Assembly (NCBI GenBank): GCA_946886435.1
Contig: CAMPIR010000003.1
Coordinates: 1-22,806 of the forward strand
Source: an uncultured Candidatus Saccharibacteria bacterium
GTDB taxonomy: Bacteria; Patescibacteria; Saccharimonadia; Saccharimonadales; UBA5946
Direction of reading: 5' to 3'
Length of the DNA stretch: 22,806 nucleotides
Positions 1 through 7,441 of the stretch are shown here, one piece after another; position 1 is the stretch's first letter, and every line of letters begins with the position of its first letter. Both the position numbers and the translations under genes were made by a program. The notes below the pieces were generated by a model. It was given only the letters and a program-made list of their open reading frames with translations, did no database searches and was not told the DNA's origin.

Positions 1-1013
1 GCATCAAAACTGTTGACCCTGATCACGACTACGGTCTCAGCCTCGCGCTCGGTGCTGCCGAGGCTCGTCCGATCGACATGACCAACGCCTACGCCGCGTT
101 TGCCGATGGCGGACGTCAGCACGAAGTGGCGTTGATAGACCACATCGAGAACAAGTACGGTGAAACGATCTTTCGACATGATGCAAAAAGTAAGCGAGTC
201 CAGTCTTCGGAAGCATCGTTTATCATCTCGGATATCTTGTCAGACAATACAGCCCGCGCTCCGACGTTCGGCAGCCGTCTGAACATCCCGGGACGTGATG
301 TGGCCGTAAAGACAGGAAGCACCGATGATAACCGAGACGCCTGGACGATTGGCTTTACGCCGAGTCTCGCAGTCGGTGTCTGGGTGGGCAATAACGAAAA
401 CGAAGTCATGACCGCCGGTGGTTCATCGATGGCTGGACCGATCTGGAGTAAATCGATGCAGGCATTCCTGGCCGATACACCGAAGGAGGAATTCTCACAA
501 CCGAGTAGCGTCAAGAAAGCGCTTGCCTGTACGGCATCTGGAGGCTCGTACGAAGAGTTCTTTATCAACGGCACGGTTCCAGATAAGAACTGCAAATCTA
601 CAGCTCCACCTCCACAGCAGCAAGAAGAGGAAGATCGAGCAAAGAAAGATACCGATGGTGATGGCGTGATTGATTCCGAAGACAAGTGTCCGACTGTTGC
701 CGGCGTGGCGGCTGAGGATGGATGTGAGGTGCCAGAAGAGGATCCAGAAACTGTCGATACCGATGGTGATGGCGTGATTGATTCCAAAGACAAATGTCCG
801 TCAACGCCGGCAGGAGCTGAGGTGGACGGACAAGGTTGTGAAAAAGATGATACCGAAGACCTAGATACCGACGGTGACGGCTATCCGGACTCGATCGACC
901 AGTGCGATAATCTAGCGGCTGGACCGACTCCTAGCAGTACGAAGCCTGGCTGTCCTGCTCAGTCTTCTCCGCAGCCACAGGGCACACTGGTTCCAGTTCG
1001 TCGTTATGCCTAG
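1..1013 (+). CDS. Class A penicillin-binding protein (PBP1A-type), C-terminal part, with thrombospondin type 3 repeats; partial at 5' end
   Basis: The reading frame is open from base 3, so the gene begins upstream of the window. What is visible is the end of a transpeptidase domain: a stretch ending in MTNAYAAFADGG, then the third penicillin-binding motif KTGS in VAVKTGSTDDNRDAW and the typical tail GFTPSLAVGVWVGNN. These enzymes cross-link peptidoglycan outside the membrane. The active-site SxxK and the glycosyltransferase domain would lie upstream. After the domain comes a Pro/Gln/Glu-rich linker and three acidic repeats of the DTDGDGxxDSxDxC type, which are thrombospondin type 3 calcium-binding repeats, an unusual tail for a class A PBP. 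Its stop codon overlaps the start of the next gene (ATG at 1006), suggesting cotranscription. The family call is firm; the full length is unknown. Confidence 0.9.
   Translation, partial: IKTVDPDHDYGLSLALGAAEARPIDMTNAYAAFADGGRQHEVALIDHIENKYGETIFRHDAKSKRVQSSEASFIISDILSDNTARAPTFGSRLNIPGRDVAVKTGSTDDNRDAWTIGFTPSLAVGVWVGNNENEVMTAGGSSMAGPIWSKSMQAFLADTPKEEFSQPSSVKKALACTASGGSYEEFFINGTVPDKNCKSTAPPPQQQEEEDRAKKDTDGDGVIDSEDKCPTVAGVAAEDGCEVPEEDPETVDTDGDGVIDSKDKCPSTPAGAEVDGQGCEKDDTEDLDTDGDGYPDSIDQCDNLAAGPTPSSTKPGCPAQSSPQPQGTLVPVRRYA
648..953 (+). repeat. Three tandem thrombospondin type 3 repeats in the PBP tail
   Basis: The repeats begin at 648, 756 and 864, an exact 108-base period. They encode 26, 28 and 30 residues, each starting DTDGDG and ending in GC. 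The Asp/Asn-rich pattern matches TSP3 Ca2+-binding loops. Copies 1 and 2 differ at only 2 of their first 45 bases, including an identical 30-base run, while copy 3 has diverged. This indicates a recent internal duplication. Confidence 0.85.
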
Positions 1014-1644
1014 ACCCACAGCTATCGACAGCTTGCTGGAGCGTTACCCCGTCATATCCGATCAGGTGGATAAAGGCGAACTTCGGATTATCCTCAGTGA
1101 GCTACACAGTCGTCTCGCTATCACGCCTCACGATGCATCGGTCGTTGAGCTTGGCTGTTATATCGGAACGACATCGCTGTTCATCCGCCGATTGCTCGAC
1201 ATACAAGCACAGCAGGTGGCTTTTCATGTCTATGATTCTTTCGTAGGCCTGCCCGAGAAAACAACCAAAGATCTCAGTCCGGCCGGTGAACAGTTTCGTG
1301 CCGGTGAGCTAGCGGTGAGCAGAAAAGTTTTTGAGCTGCAGTTCAAAAAAGCAAATCTCAGGCTGCCAGTTATACATAAAGGGTGGTTTAGTGAGATCGC
1401 TGCGGCCGATGTACCTGATGGTATCTGTTTCGCGTACCTCGATGGGGATTACTATGAGTCGATCAGAGATAGCCTATGCGCTATCGAAACAAATCTACTG
1501 CCGGACGCCACGATCGTCGTCGATGATTATGCAAATGAAGCGCTTCCAGGCGCCAGACGAGCCGTTGATGAATGGCTACGCGGTAGAGCTGCCTCGCTCC
1601 GGGTCGAGTCATCGCTTGCTATTATTCACCTACAAAACACTTGA
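1006..1644 (+). CDS. TylF-like class I SAM-dependent methyltransferase
   Basis: A 212-residue protein resembling the macrocin-O-methyltransferase (TylF) family. The SAM-binding start is VVELGCYIGTTSLF (about residues 46-59), followed by an acidic strand end in YDSFVGLP. The family's metal/substrate segments appear as AYLDGDYYES and VVDDYANEALPGARRAVDEW, with the typical DxDxY and DDY patterns. TylF enzymes methylate sugar hydroxyls on antibiotics or surface glycans; the substrate here cannot be read from sequence. The start codon overlaps the PBP stop by 8 bases and has no clear Shine-Dalgarno site, so translation is probably coupled to the PBP. Its own stop codon (1642-1644) lies inside the -35 element of the next promoter. 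A cell-envelope or glycan role is a guess from the neighbouring PBP. Confidence 0.82.
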   Translation: MPRPTAIDSLLERYPVISDQVDKGELRIILSELHSRLAITPHDASVVELGCYIGTTSLFIRRLLDIQAQQVAFHVYDSFVGLPEKTTKDLSPAGEQFRAGELAVSRKVFELQFKKANLRLPVIHKGWFSEIAAADVPDGICFAYLDGDYYESIRDSLCAIETNLLPDATIVVDDYANEALPGARRAVDEWLRGRAASLRVESSLAIIHLQNT

Positions 1645-1670
1645 CATACATTTCATACTTTCCATACAAT
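1641..1670 (+). promoter_or_regulatory. Strong sigma70-type promoter for the AbrB-MFS pair
   Basis: TTGACA at 1641-1646 (perfect -35), an 18-base spacer and TACAAT at 1665-1670 (5 of 6 to the -10 consensus). The ATG at 1679 follows the -10 by only 8 bases, so the predicted transcript starts at or next to the start codon (leaderless). The -35 contains the stop codon of the upstream methyltransferase. Confidence 0.8.
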
Positions 1671-1671
1671 A
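1645..1671 (+). repeat. Three 9-bp direct repeats (CATAC-N4) inside the promoter, possible operator
   Basis: CATAC begins at 1645, 1654 and 1663, exactly 9 bp apart, filling the spacer and running into the -10 hexamer. A protein bound here would block the promoter. The first gene of the transcript encodes an AbrB-type DNA-binding protein, so autoregulation is a reasonable but untested guess. AbrB proteins often read loosely defined AT-rich repeats. Confidence 0.5.
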
Positions 1672-1678
1672 GTGGGTA

Positions 1679-1912
1679 ATGTACGATAAAAAACTATATG
1701 GAACCGCAACCGTCGGTACTAAGGGCCAAGTCGTTATTCCGGCTGATGCTCGTGAAGATCTCTGTATTGAGTCAGGCGATCGGCTGTATGTTGTTGGTTC
1801 GATCGAACGAAAGTGGATCGGCTTCATCAAAGAAGAACAACTTCGTGAGATAGTTGACCATATAACGGACAACGCCGAGAGCTACAAGCGCCTGCTGGAC
1901 GAACAGGCATAG
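1679..1912 (+). CDS. AbrB/MazE/SpoVT-family DNA-binding regulator
   Basis: A 77-residue protein with the swapped-hairpin AbrB fold signature GTATVGTKGQVVIPADAREDL (given here as two parts: GTATVGTKGQ and VVIPADAREDL, about residues 7-27), followed by GDRLYVVGS. Such proteins are dimeric DNA binders: transition-state regulators, or antitoxins when paired with a MazF-type toxin. No toxin gene is adjacent. The partner is instead an MFS efflux gene starting 4 bases downstream, so a local regulator of efflux is the best reading. The C-terminal half (KWIGFIKEEQ onward) is helical and could sense a ligand or add dimer contacts. Its start is fixed by the promoter, which leaves almost no leader. Confidence 0.85.
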   Translation: MYDKKLYGTATVGTKGQVVIPADAREDLCIESGDRLYVVGSIERKWIGFIKEEQLREIVDHITDNAESYKRLLDEQA

Positions 1913-1916
1913 CCCC

Positions 1917-3605
1917 ATGAATCATCATATGCCGCTTCGAAACAAATTGATCATCATGCTCTCGGTCATGGCGTCGCTGTTCCTTGTGGCGCTCGATCAG
2001 ACTATCATCGCGACTGCACTCGGCAGGATCGTCGAGGATTTTAATTCGTTTAGCAGCCTGAGCTGGATTGTTACGTCCTACTTGCTGACGACGACGGTTA
2101 CGGTGCCGATCGCCGGTAAGTTCTCTGACCTGTTTGGTCGGCGTACTATGTTGCTGATCGGAGTCGCGATCTTTGGTGCGAGTTCACTCATGAGCGGGTT
2201 GGCAGGTGATATCAACCAGCTCGTTTTATGGCGCGCCGTGCAGGGTATCGGTGGTGGAATTATCACTGCGAACGCCTTTACGATCGTCGGAGACCTGTTT
2301 GCCGCTCGCGAACGCGGACGGTGGCAAGGGCTGATTGGGGCCGTGTTTGGCCTCAGTTCGGTTATCGGACCGCTGCTCGGTGGTTGGTTAACCGATGGCC
2401 AGTCGATACTCGGACTGGCAACCGACTGGCGCTGGACGTTTTACATAAATGTACCGGTCGCCATCGCTGCATTTGCTCTCATCGCGATATTTTGTCCACC
2501 GCTCCGTCACGCAAAGCGCCCGCGTATCGACTATATAGGCGCTGGCCTACTGACCGCTGCACTGGCGACTATCGTTCTGGCTGTCGATAATACCGAGTCG
2601 ATATTTGGCGATGTGATGAATACGCTTAACCTCTCGCTTGGCGGCCTTCGACTCATCATGGGCGTGAGTGTTGCGGCGTTGATTGCCGGGTTTATCTGGG
2701 TAGAACGACGCGCCGATGAGCCCGTCTTGCCGCTATGGTTTTTCCGTAATCGAACCTTCTCGCTCACGATGGTGATTGCTATGCTGTTCGGCGTTGGTTT
2801 TATGGGATCTATCCTCTACTTGACGCAGTTTAACCAGCAGGTTTTCGGTGCCAATGCGACCGAGTCAGGGCTCATGCTGATCCCAATGGTAGCCGGGATA
2901 ATGACGTCGAGCATCGGTGGCGGACAGATTATCTCGCGCACCGGAAAATATAAACGGTTCATGGAATTCGGTATTATCCTTGCGACGGTCATGGTGGGGC
3001 TGCTTACGACACTGACACCTGAGTCGAGCTATATCTACGAAGCGGTCATCATTACATTGCTTGGGTTTGGCCTCGGGTTTGTGATGCCGATAATGAACAT
3101 CGCGGTCCAAAACGAGTTCGAACAAAAGGAGCTGGGCGTTGCGACGAGCTCCATCCAGACCTTTCGCGGTCTCGGCTCGACGGTTGGTATCGCAGTATTC
3201 GGTGCCATGCTAACCAGTGGCATAACAACGAACCTGACGGATATTCAGACCGATCCCTACGTTAGGCAGCTCGCCTCATCGTCAGCAGTAAAGCAGATTG
3301 GTGATCTGAGTGATCCGAACACGCTGCTGACTATCAACTCTCCGGATATAAAACAGAGAATAACTGACAGTACTGAGTCGGCATTAGGGGCCACACCTGC
3401 CCCAAACCGGGAGAAAGTTCTTCAGCAGTTCCAGCACAACCAAGCCGAGTACTCTAGTAAAGTCGTCCATGCGTTCAGTGATTCACTCCGACATATCTTC
3501 CTCGTCTCCGCGGGATTGATGCTGCTCGCCGGTGTACTGGTCTTTTTCATCGAAGAGCGAGAACTCAAGCGTGCCTCACCTGACGCGACTCCCGGTGAGA
3601 TGTAA
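1917..3605 (+). CDS. MFS drug:H+ antiporter, DHA2 (14-TM, EmrB/QacA) family
   Basis: A 562-residue hydrophobic protein starting with a short basic tail and the first TM helix (LIIMLSVMASLFLVALDQTI). The LDQTI(I/V)xTALxxI segment in helix 1 is diagnostic of DHA2 exporters. Motif A is seen as GKFSDLFGRRTM (about residues 66-77), and motif C-like glycines occur in GAVFGLSSVIGPLLGGWLTD. The length and TM count fit the 14-helix DHA2 class, which exports lipophilic cations and drugs using the proton gradient. A large loop before the last helix (about residues 440-520) is polar. The gene lies 4 bases after the AbrB-type regulator and shares its promoter. An alternative ATG at 1929 would shorten it by 4 residues. 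The substrate is unknown. Confidence 0.9.
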   Translation: MNHHMPLRNKLIIMLSVMASLFLVALDQTIIATALGRIVEDFNSFSSLSWIVTSYLLTTTVTVPIAGKFSDLFGRRTMLLIGVAIFGASSLMSGLAGDINQLVLWRAVQGIGGGIITANAFTIVGDLFAARERGRWQGLIGAVFGLSSVIGPLLGGWLTDGQSILGLATDWRWTFYINVPVAIAAFALIAIFCPPLRHAKRPRIDYIGAGLLTAALATIVLAVDNTESIFGDVMNTLNLSLGGLRLIMGVSVAALIAGFIWVERRADEPVLPLWFFRNRTFSLTMVIAMLFGVGFMGSILYLTQFNQQVFGANATESGLMLIPMVAGIMTSSIGGGQIISRTGKYKRFMEFGIILATVMVGLLTTLTPESSYIYEAVIITLLGFGLGFVMPIMNIAVQNEFEQKELGVATSSIQTFRGLGSTVGIAVFGAMLTSGITTNLTDIQTDPYVRQLASSSAVKQIGDLSDPNTLLTINSPDIKQRITDSTESALGATPAPNREKVLQQFQHNQAEYSSKVVHAFSDSLRHIFLVSAGLMLLAGVLVFFIEERELKRASPDATPGEM

Positions 3606-3631
3606 CGATACCTATAGTGTGTTTTTTACGC

Positions 3632-3660
3632 TTGCCGACACCACGACGGCGGAGTACAAT
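3632..3660 (+). promoter_or_regulatory. Candidate promoter upstream of a non-coding interval
   Basis: TTGCCG at 3632-3637, a 17-base spacer and TACAAT at 3655-3660. The -35 matches 4 of 6 bases and the -10 matches 5 of 6, with ideal spacing. It would start a transcript near 3667 that runs into the hairpin at 3833-3863. No ORF longer than 8 codons starts from the ATGs I checked between these points. Confidence 0.45.
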
Positions 3661-3666
3661 CGATAG

Positions 3667-3863
3667 TATTAACAAACAAACCCAGAGACGTACGCGGAAT
3701 CATGTGCAAATCATGAGCTGTGCCGCAACGGTAAATTGAGCAATCTATGAGGGTAGTTGCTGAATAAGTCCGATACGCGTACGACTCCAACAGGGCTTCC
3801 CGAGCAGGAGATACTTCAACTAGTCGTTCTAGCGGTGTTTTCATATTTGGAAGCACCGTTTTT
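3667..3863 (+). ncRNA. Candidate small RNA (about 195 nt) or long 5' leader
   Basis: The interval lies between a plausible promoter and a strong intrinsic-terminator-like hairpin. The ATGs I checked open only tiny frames (for example at 3702 and 3713). A local hairpin around 3785-3810 (CTCC...GGGCTTCCC...GGAG) is possible. I do not recognise tmRNA, 6S, SRP RNA, RNase P RNA or a known riboswitch. If the terminator leaks, the same RNA would be an attenuated leader for the 430-residue gene. Confidence 0.35.
3833..3863 (+). terminator. Intrinsic terminator / attenuator directly before the gene at 3866
   Basis: CGGTGTTTTCA (3833-3843) pairs with TGGAAGCACCG (3848-3858) over 11 positions, including two G-T wobbles, around a 4-base loop, and is followed by TTTTT (3859-3863). 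The T-run ends 2 bases before the ATG at 3866, an unusual place for a terminator. It may end a separate small RNA or act as an attenuator. Confidence 0.6.
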
Positions 3864-3865
3864 AT

Positions 3866-5158
3866 ATGCCACATACTATCGAGACAATCAGAGCGAGGGA
3901 TTACGAACGGTTTGAGGCAAACCGTCGCTTCGAAGAGATGACCGATATCGCCGAACGTCTCGGCTACCCGATCGACACGACGATTGAGTATGAGATGAAG
4001 CACGGCGCCGCTCACTGTAGAACCGATAACATTGACCGTCCGTTCCATAATCAGACGCTACAGGCGCTGCTACGCGGCGAAGCGACATTTATCGGTGACG
4101 AGGCGTTCGAGGTCGAGCGGCTACGTCTCGAGCATGAAGAGGCATTGCTGGTAGATGCGTTTGGTCGTGGTGAGCTAGACGGTAACGTGCTCATCAAGTT
4201 CTCGAAGGTTCCGGACGCGGTCGCGGAGGGACGGACCGGCATCAAAGGATATCGCCGTGACCTGCTCCGTTCGTTTGTGCGTGTTTACCAGCGCAGCCCA
4301 GGCGGTGTTGAGTGCCGTTTATTCACCCTCGATCATAGTAGCCCGGCAGGCCTCCGGGTTGTCGGAGAGTTGCTCGATATGGATCTCATGGAACCCTCTG
4401 AGCAGGTGCTTGCGGCTCATGCCCTCGTGAACGTAACCGCGCCAGCAGAGTTCGTAGGTCAGCTCGTGGAGCGAGCGAAACTGGTTTATGATGTAGCGCG
4501 TGAGGTGGAGACCGGTGAGCGTAGTCATGCCGGGTCGCGGTTTGTCGACAGGCAGAATGCCATGGCTGAGATCATGAGACAACCTCGGCTAGTCGATCAA
4601 CATATGCAGGCAATCGCTGACATCATGAGCCTAGGCCGTGGTGAAGCAGCACTTGAGAGGGAGCGTCGAAATACCGCTGCGGCCATAAAACTTGTCTCAG
4701 AGGGTGCCGACATCACCACAAGCGCTGATAGCAGCGTCGCCGACGAAGTTGCGAGCGGCAACTATGGTCGCGAATGTGCGACGGGCAGTGCTGCTATGAA
4801 TGGTATGAACCAGACCCAGGCTATGAACATGGAAAATATATGGACCAAAGGCGAATGCCAGGTTTGTTTTGCGAAAACGATGGTTGGCTCGTGCCGGGTT
4901 TGCGCCACCTGTGCACATGCCGACGACCTGGGCGTTGACCTCCTAAAGTTGCGCGAGAAAAATCTGCGCAGCCTGGAGCACCAACGAGCATTTGCTCGAA
5001 CAAGTTTCGGCGAAGCTGTGCCAGCGCCGCGCCAACGCCGCGCCGTTCGTCACAGGCAGCCGGATGAGAAGGTTCGGTCGCGCCAGCGTATCGTGATCGG
5101 TGGGGCGGTTACCGAACTATACGATGCTAAGACAGGCGAAATTATACGCGAGGCTTAG
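3866..5158 (+). CDS. Unrecognised 430-residue protein with a C-terminal five-Cys cluster
   Basis: I do not recognise this family. The protein is soluble, with no signal peptide or TM helix, and rich in Arg, Glu and Ala. The N-terminal 300 residues look helical with charged segments (for example AALERERRNTAAAIK near 261-275). Near the C-terminus is CQVC (331-334), eight residues, then CRVCATC (343-349), giving CxxC-x8-CxxCxxC, likely a zinc or metal site. It is followed by a basic tail ending in a beta-like VIGGAVTELYDAKTGEII. The frame is closed by TAG at 3830 and ATG 3866 is the first start; no Shine-Dalgarno site is visible and a terminator-like hairpin sits just upstream. Its stop codon overlaps that of the convergent antiporter. 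It could be a lineage-specific nucleic-acid-associated protein, but that is inference only. Confidence 0.8.
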   Translation: MPHTIETIRARDYERFEANRRFEEMTDIAERLGYPIDTTIEYEMKHGAAHCRTDNIDRPFHNQTLQALLRGEATFIGDEAFEVERLRLEHEEALLVDAFGRGELDGNVLIKFSKVPDAVAEGRTGIKGYRRDLLRSFVRVYQRSPGGVECRLFTLDHSSPAGLRVVGELLDMDLMEPSEQVLAAHALVNVTAPAEFVGQLVERAKLVYDVAREVETGERSHAGSRFVDRQNAMAEIMRQPRLVDQHMQAIADIMSLGRGEAALERERRNTAAAIKLVSEGADITTSADSSVADEVASGNYGRECATGSAAMNGMNQTQAMNMENIWTKGECQVCFAKTMVGSCRVCATCAHADDLGVDLLKLREKNLRSLEHQRAFARTSFGEAVPAPRQRRAVRHRQPDEKVRSRQRIVIGGAVTELYDAKTGEIIREA

Positions 5159-6840
5159 TGCTTCAGCGCGCTCTTGCCGAGCGATACTACATGCTGTTTT
5201 CGGTAGGACTCGAATGCTTTGTGGTTAAAGCCATGTTTCTTTATAAAGCTACCGATATGTTCGCTACCGAGGAAGTGTGGCAACATCACATAGGTTGCGC
5301 CGTGCCGGTAGAGGTCGGCCGCTTGGTCGTAGCTGTTTGCGTGGCAGATAAAAACCGCTTCGGGATTATGGTAGCGCAGGTAGCCGAGCAGGGAGCGGTT
5401 GACGCCCATGTCCGATACGGTACTGACGACTAGCTCCGCCTTGTTGGCGCTGATTTCATGGAGTAGTTCTTCGTCGGTCGCGTCGCCGTAGGTATTGCGA
5501 ACGCCCTGGCGGTCGAGGTGCTCGATGACTTCCGGATCGTAGTCGACGACCAGGTAGCGCTGCTTCATGTCGCGGAAGGCTCGCACAAACTCATGGCCAC
5601 CGTGATGATAGCCGAACAGGATGATTGGGTACGACTGGCGTTTTCGATCCTTTTCTTTGATGTTCTTTCGTTCAAATACATGCAGCCACGATTCGAACAG
5701 ACGGTACAGTTCGTCGCTGTATTTCATGAGGTAGGTACTGATACTGATCGTTATCAGGGCGACAAGCGTTATTACGGCGGTGAGTTCTGGCCTGACGAGG
5801 CCGACACTTGCGGCATAGATAACCACGATAATCGAGAACTCACTGATCTGTGATAGGTTTATGGCGGCCTTGAAACTGGTGAGCTTAGTATAGCCGAGCA
5901 TGCCGAGCGTGATCATAACAAATAACGGCTTACCGAGCATCACAATGGCCGATAGGATGAGCGCCGCGACGATACTCTGCTCAAACGCAGTGATGCTCAG
6001 GCTCTCTCCCAGAACAACAAAGAACAAGACGATGAAGAAATCGCGCAGTGGTTTAAGTCGGGAGGCCATTTCGGTTGCATAGGGGAGTGACGCCAGGCTG
6101 ACGCCGGCAAATAATGCCCCGACTTCGTGGCTAAAACCGACGATATCGAACAGCGTCGCGACACCAAAGCCCCAAGCTATAGTAAACATGAACAATAACT
6201 CCTGCGAACCGGCCAGGAACTTCATGAAAAACGGCATCAACCGGTAAAAAACATAGAGGCCGAGACCGAGGCCAAGACCTTTTGCGATCAGCAGCGCAAA
6301 ATCAAATACTCCGAGTGCGCCAGCAGTTCCAGCTGCCGCGATGAACAGCAGAGCAAACGTCGCGACGACATCGTCGACCAGGATGACTCCCAGTGCGATC
6401 TGGCCGTGCAGGCGAGAGAGCTCGCGTTTGTCGGAGAGTACTTTTAAGATGATGATGGTACTGCTGAAGAAGAGGGCAAGGCCGATGACCAGTGCCTCCG
6501 CGGTGTTATATCCAAGTAGGTAGCTGGCGGTAGTGCCTAGACCCCCGATAATCACTAGGATGGAGGCCGCAGTCGTTAGAGAGACCTTACCGAGACTTTT
6601 GATAACTCCGATGTTGAGCCCCAAACCGATAATGAACAACAGTAAAGTGATACCGATCTCGCTATAGGCCTCAAAAACCGACTTGTCATGGATAAGGTTA
6701 AAGACGCTTGGTCCGACGAGGATTCCTGTCAGGATATAGCCGATAATGAGAGGCTGGCGAAGCAGTCTCATAAGCACAGAGATAGCGCCACCGATGACGA
6801 TGATGACACTTAGTTGGGTAAATATCGAACTATGATCCAT
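5155..6840 (-). CDS. CPA2-family cation:proton antiporter with C-terminal RCK/TrkA-N domain
   Basis: A 561-residue protein. The first about 380 residues form roughly a dozen TM helices, with family segments RLLRQPLIIGYILTGILVGP (21-40 region) and LVDDVVATFAL, where Asp156-Asp157 form a double-aspartate ion site. KefB/KefC carry a Gln-Asp pair here, whereas electrogenic NapA-type antiporters carry Asp-Asp, so Na+ or K+/H+ exchange of that type is plausible. Residues about 405-520 form a Rossmann RCK/TrkA-N domain: ILFGYHHGGHEF (nucleotide loop), VVDYDPEVIEHL and YGDATDEELL; no TrkA-C domain follows. It gates transport by nucleotide binding in the family. It lies 41 bases after the VIT1-like gene, probably in one transcript. 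Its TAA overlaps the stop codon of the convergent gene. Confidence 0.92.
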   Translation of the reverse strand: MDHSSIFTQLSVIIVIGGAISVLMRLLRQPLIIGYILTGILVGPSVFNLIHDKSVFEAYSEIGITLLLFIIGLGLNIGVIKSLGKVSLTTAASILVIIGGLGTTASYLLGYNTAEALVIGLALFFSSTIIILKVLSDKRELSRLHGQIALGVILVDDVVATFALLFIAAAGTAGALGVFDFALLIAKGLGLGLGLYVFYRLMPFFMKFLAGSQELLFMFTIAWGFGVATLFDIVGFSHEVGALFAGVSLASLPYATEMASRLKPLRDFFIVLFFVVLGESLSITAFEQSIVAALILSAIVMLGKPLFVMITLGMLGYTKLTSFKAAINLSQISEFSIIVVIYAASVGLVRPELTAVITLVALITISISTYLMKYSDELYRLFESWLHVFERKNIKEKDRKRQSYPIILFGYHHGGHEFVRAFRDMKQRYLVVDYDPEVIEHLDRQGVRNTYGDATDEELLHEISANKAELVVSTVSDMGVNRSLLGYLRYHNPEAVFICHANSYDQAADLYRHGATYVMLPHFLGSEHIGSFIKKHGFNHKAFESYRKQHVVSLGKSALKH

Positions 6841-6881
6841 GCTAGTTTTGTCTAGGTGCTCCCACTGCTAATTTCTTCATA

Positions 6882-7412
6882 CTACTGTAACAGGTACGAC
6901 AAGAGCCAACCAGAAATCGTGCCAACGCCGATGATGGCGAGACCGATCCAGGCGAGCTCGAACCCGTCGCGTACGGCGTGTCTGCCGAGTAGCTTGCCCC
7001 GGTAAGCGCCTGCAAAGAAAAGGATAAGCACAGTTATGAGGCCGGTTAGGACGATGGCGGTCAAAGAGTCTCTGATTAGCAGTAGTGGAACGACGGCAAT
7101 GAGCGAGACGAGTGCGTAGGTAATAAACTCAATCAATGCAGGTATGAAATATGCGTGCAACTTGTGTCGCTTTTCGTGGCCATCCAACTCGTCGAGGTAA
7201 TGCTCGCTAGTATAGCGAACCGCACAGGCATTAAAGGCGTTAACGACCAGTCCGACGACACCCGTCACGATCAGCAGGTCGTGTGATATGTTTTGAAAAT
7301 ACAAACCGGCGACGATACCGACGAATATTGCGAACCCGCCTTCGATGCCTTCGAGAACTGAGAGAAAATTGTCTGCGCCGAGCGGAATGCGGCGCTTAGT
7401 GTGTGGCATCAT
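6882..7412 (-). CDS. VIT1/CCC1-like small membrane transporter
   Basis: A 176-residue membrane protein with about five TM helices. The opening FLSVLEGIEGGFAIFVGIVAGL resembles the first helix of VIT1/CCC1 iron/manganese transporters, and VVNAFNACAVRYTSEHYLDE resembles their second-helix NAFSMxxGEYLSV segment, although the key acidic pattern is altered. The middle IPALIEFITYALVSLIAVVPLLL and the final helix pair also fit. It is shorter than typical members (about 230 residues) because the cytosolic metal-binding loop is reduced to a short charged linker (DELDGHEKRHKLH). Two ATGs in a row (7412 and 7409) follow AGGGA, a reasonable ribosome site. It is divergent from CorA across a 29-base gap and upstream of the CPA2 antiporter. 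The substrate is inferred from family only. Confidence 0.68.
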   Translation of the reverse strand: MMPHTKRRIPLGADNFLSVLEGIEGGFAIFVGIVAGLYFQNISHDLLIVTGVVGLVVNAFNACAVRYTSEHYLDELDGHEKRHKLHAYFIPALIEFITYALVSLIAVVPLLLIRDSLTAIVLTGLITVLILFFAGAYRGKLLGRHAVRDGFELAWIGLAIIGVGTISGWLLSYLLQ

Positions 7413-7441
7413 TTGTTCCCTGGTATATACTGCTTATAGTT
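7413..7441. promoter_or_regulatory. Divergent promoter region shared by the VIT1-like gene and corA
   Basis: Only 29 bases separate the two start codons. The forward strand has TATACT at 7426-7431, 10 bases before the corA ATG. The reverse strand reads TATATA over 7424-7429, 11 bases before the other ATG. The -10 elements overlap, so the two genes probably compete for or share polymerase binding. Clear -35 elements are absent. Confidence 0.5.

Noticed and set aside
116..793. Long minus-strand frame opposite the PBP tail
   Set aside because: Its translation is the antisense of the TSP3 repeats (SESITPSPSVS repeated) and the plus strand has a clear protein family.
1679..3605. AbrB/MazE protein as an antitoxin
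   Set aside because: No MazF/Doc-type toxin is adjacent; the linked gene is an MFS exporter.
3606..3865. tRNA or known structural RNA in the gap
   Set aside because: No cloverleaf, TTCRA arm or CCA end, and no recognisable tmRNA, SRP, 6S or RNase P signature.
3626..4048. 140-codon minus-strand frame covering 3626-4048
   Set aside because: Half lies opposite the N-terminus of the 430-residue gene, no family is visible, and it would cover the candidate terminator.
7403..7441. GTG start of corA at 7403
   Set aside because: It would overlap the divergent gene's start codon and promoter, and the extra residues are not typical of CorA; ATG 7442 fits the -10 spacing.
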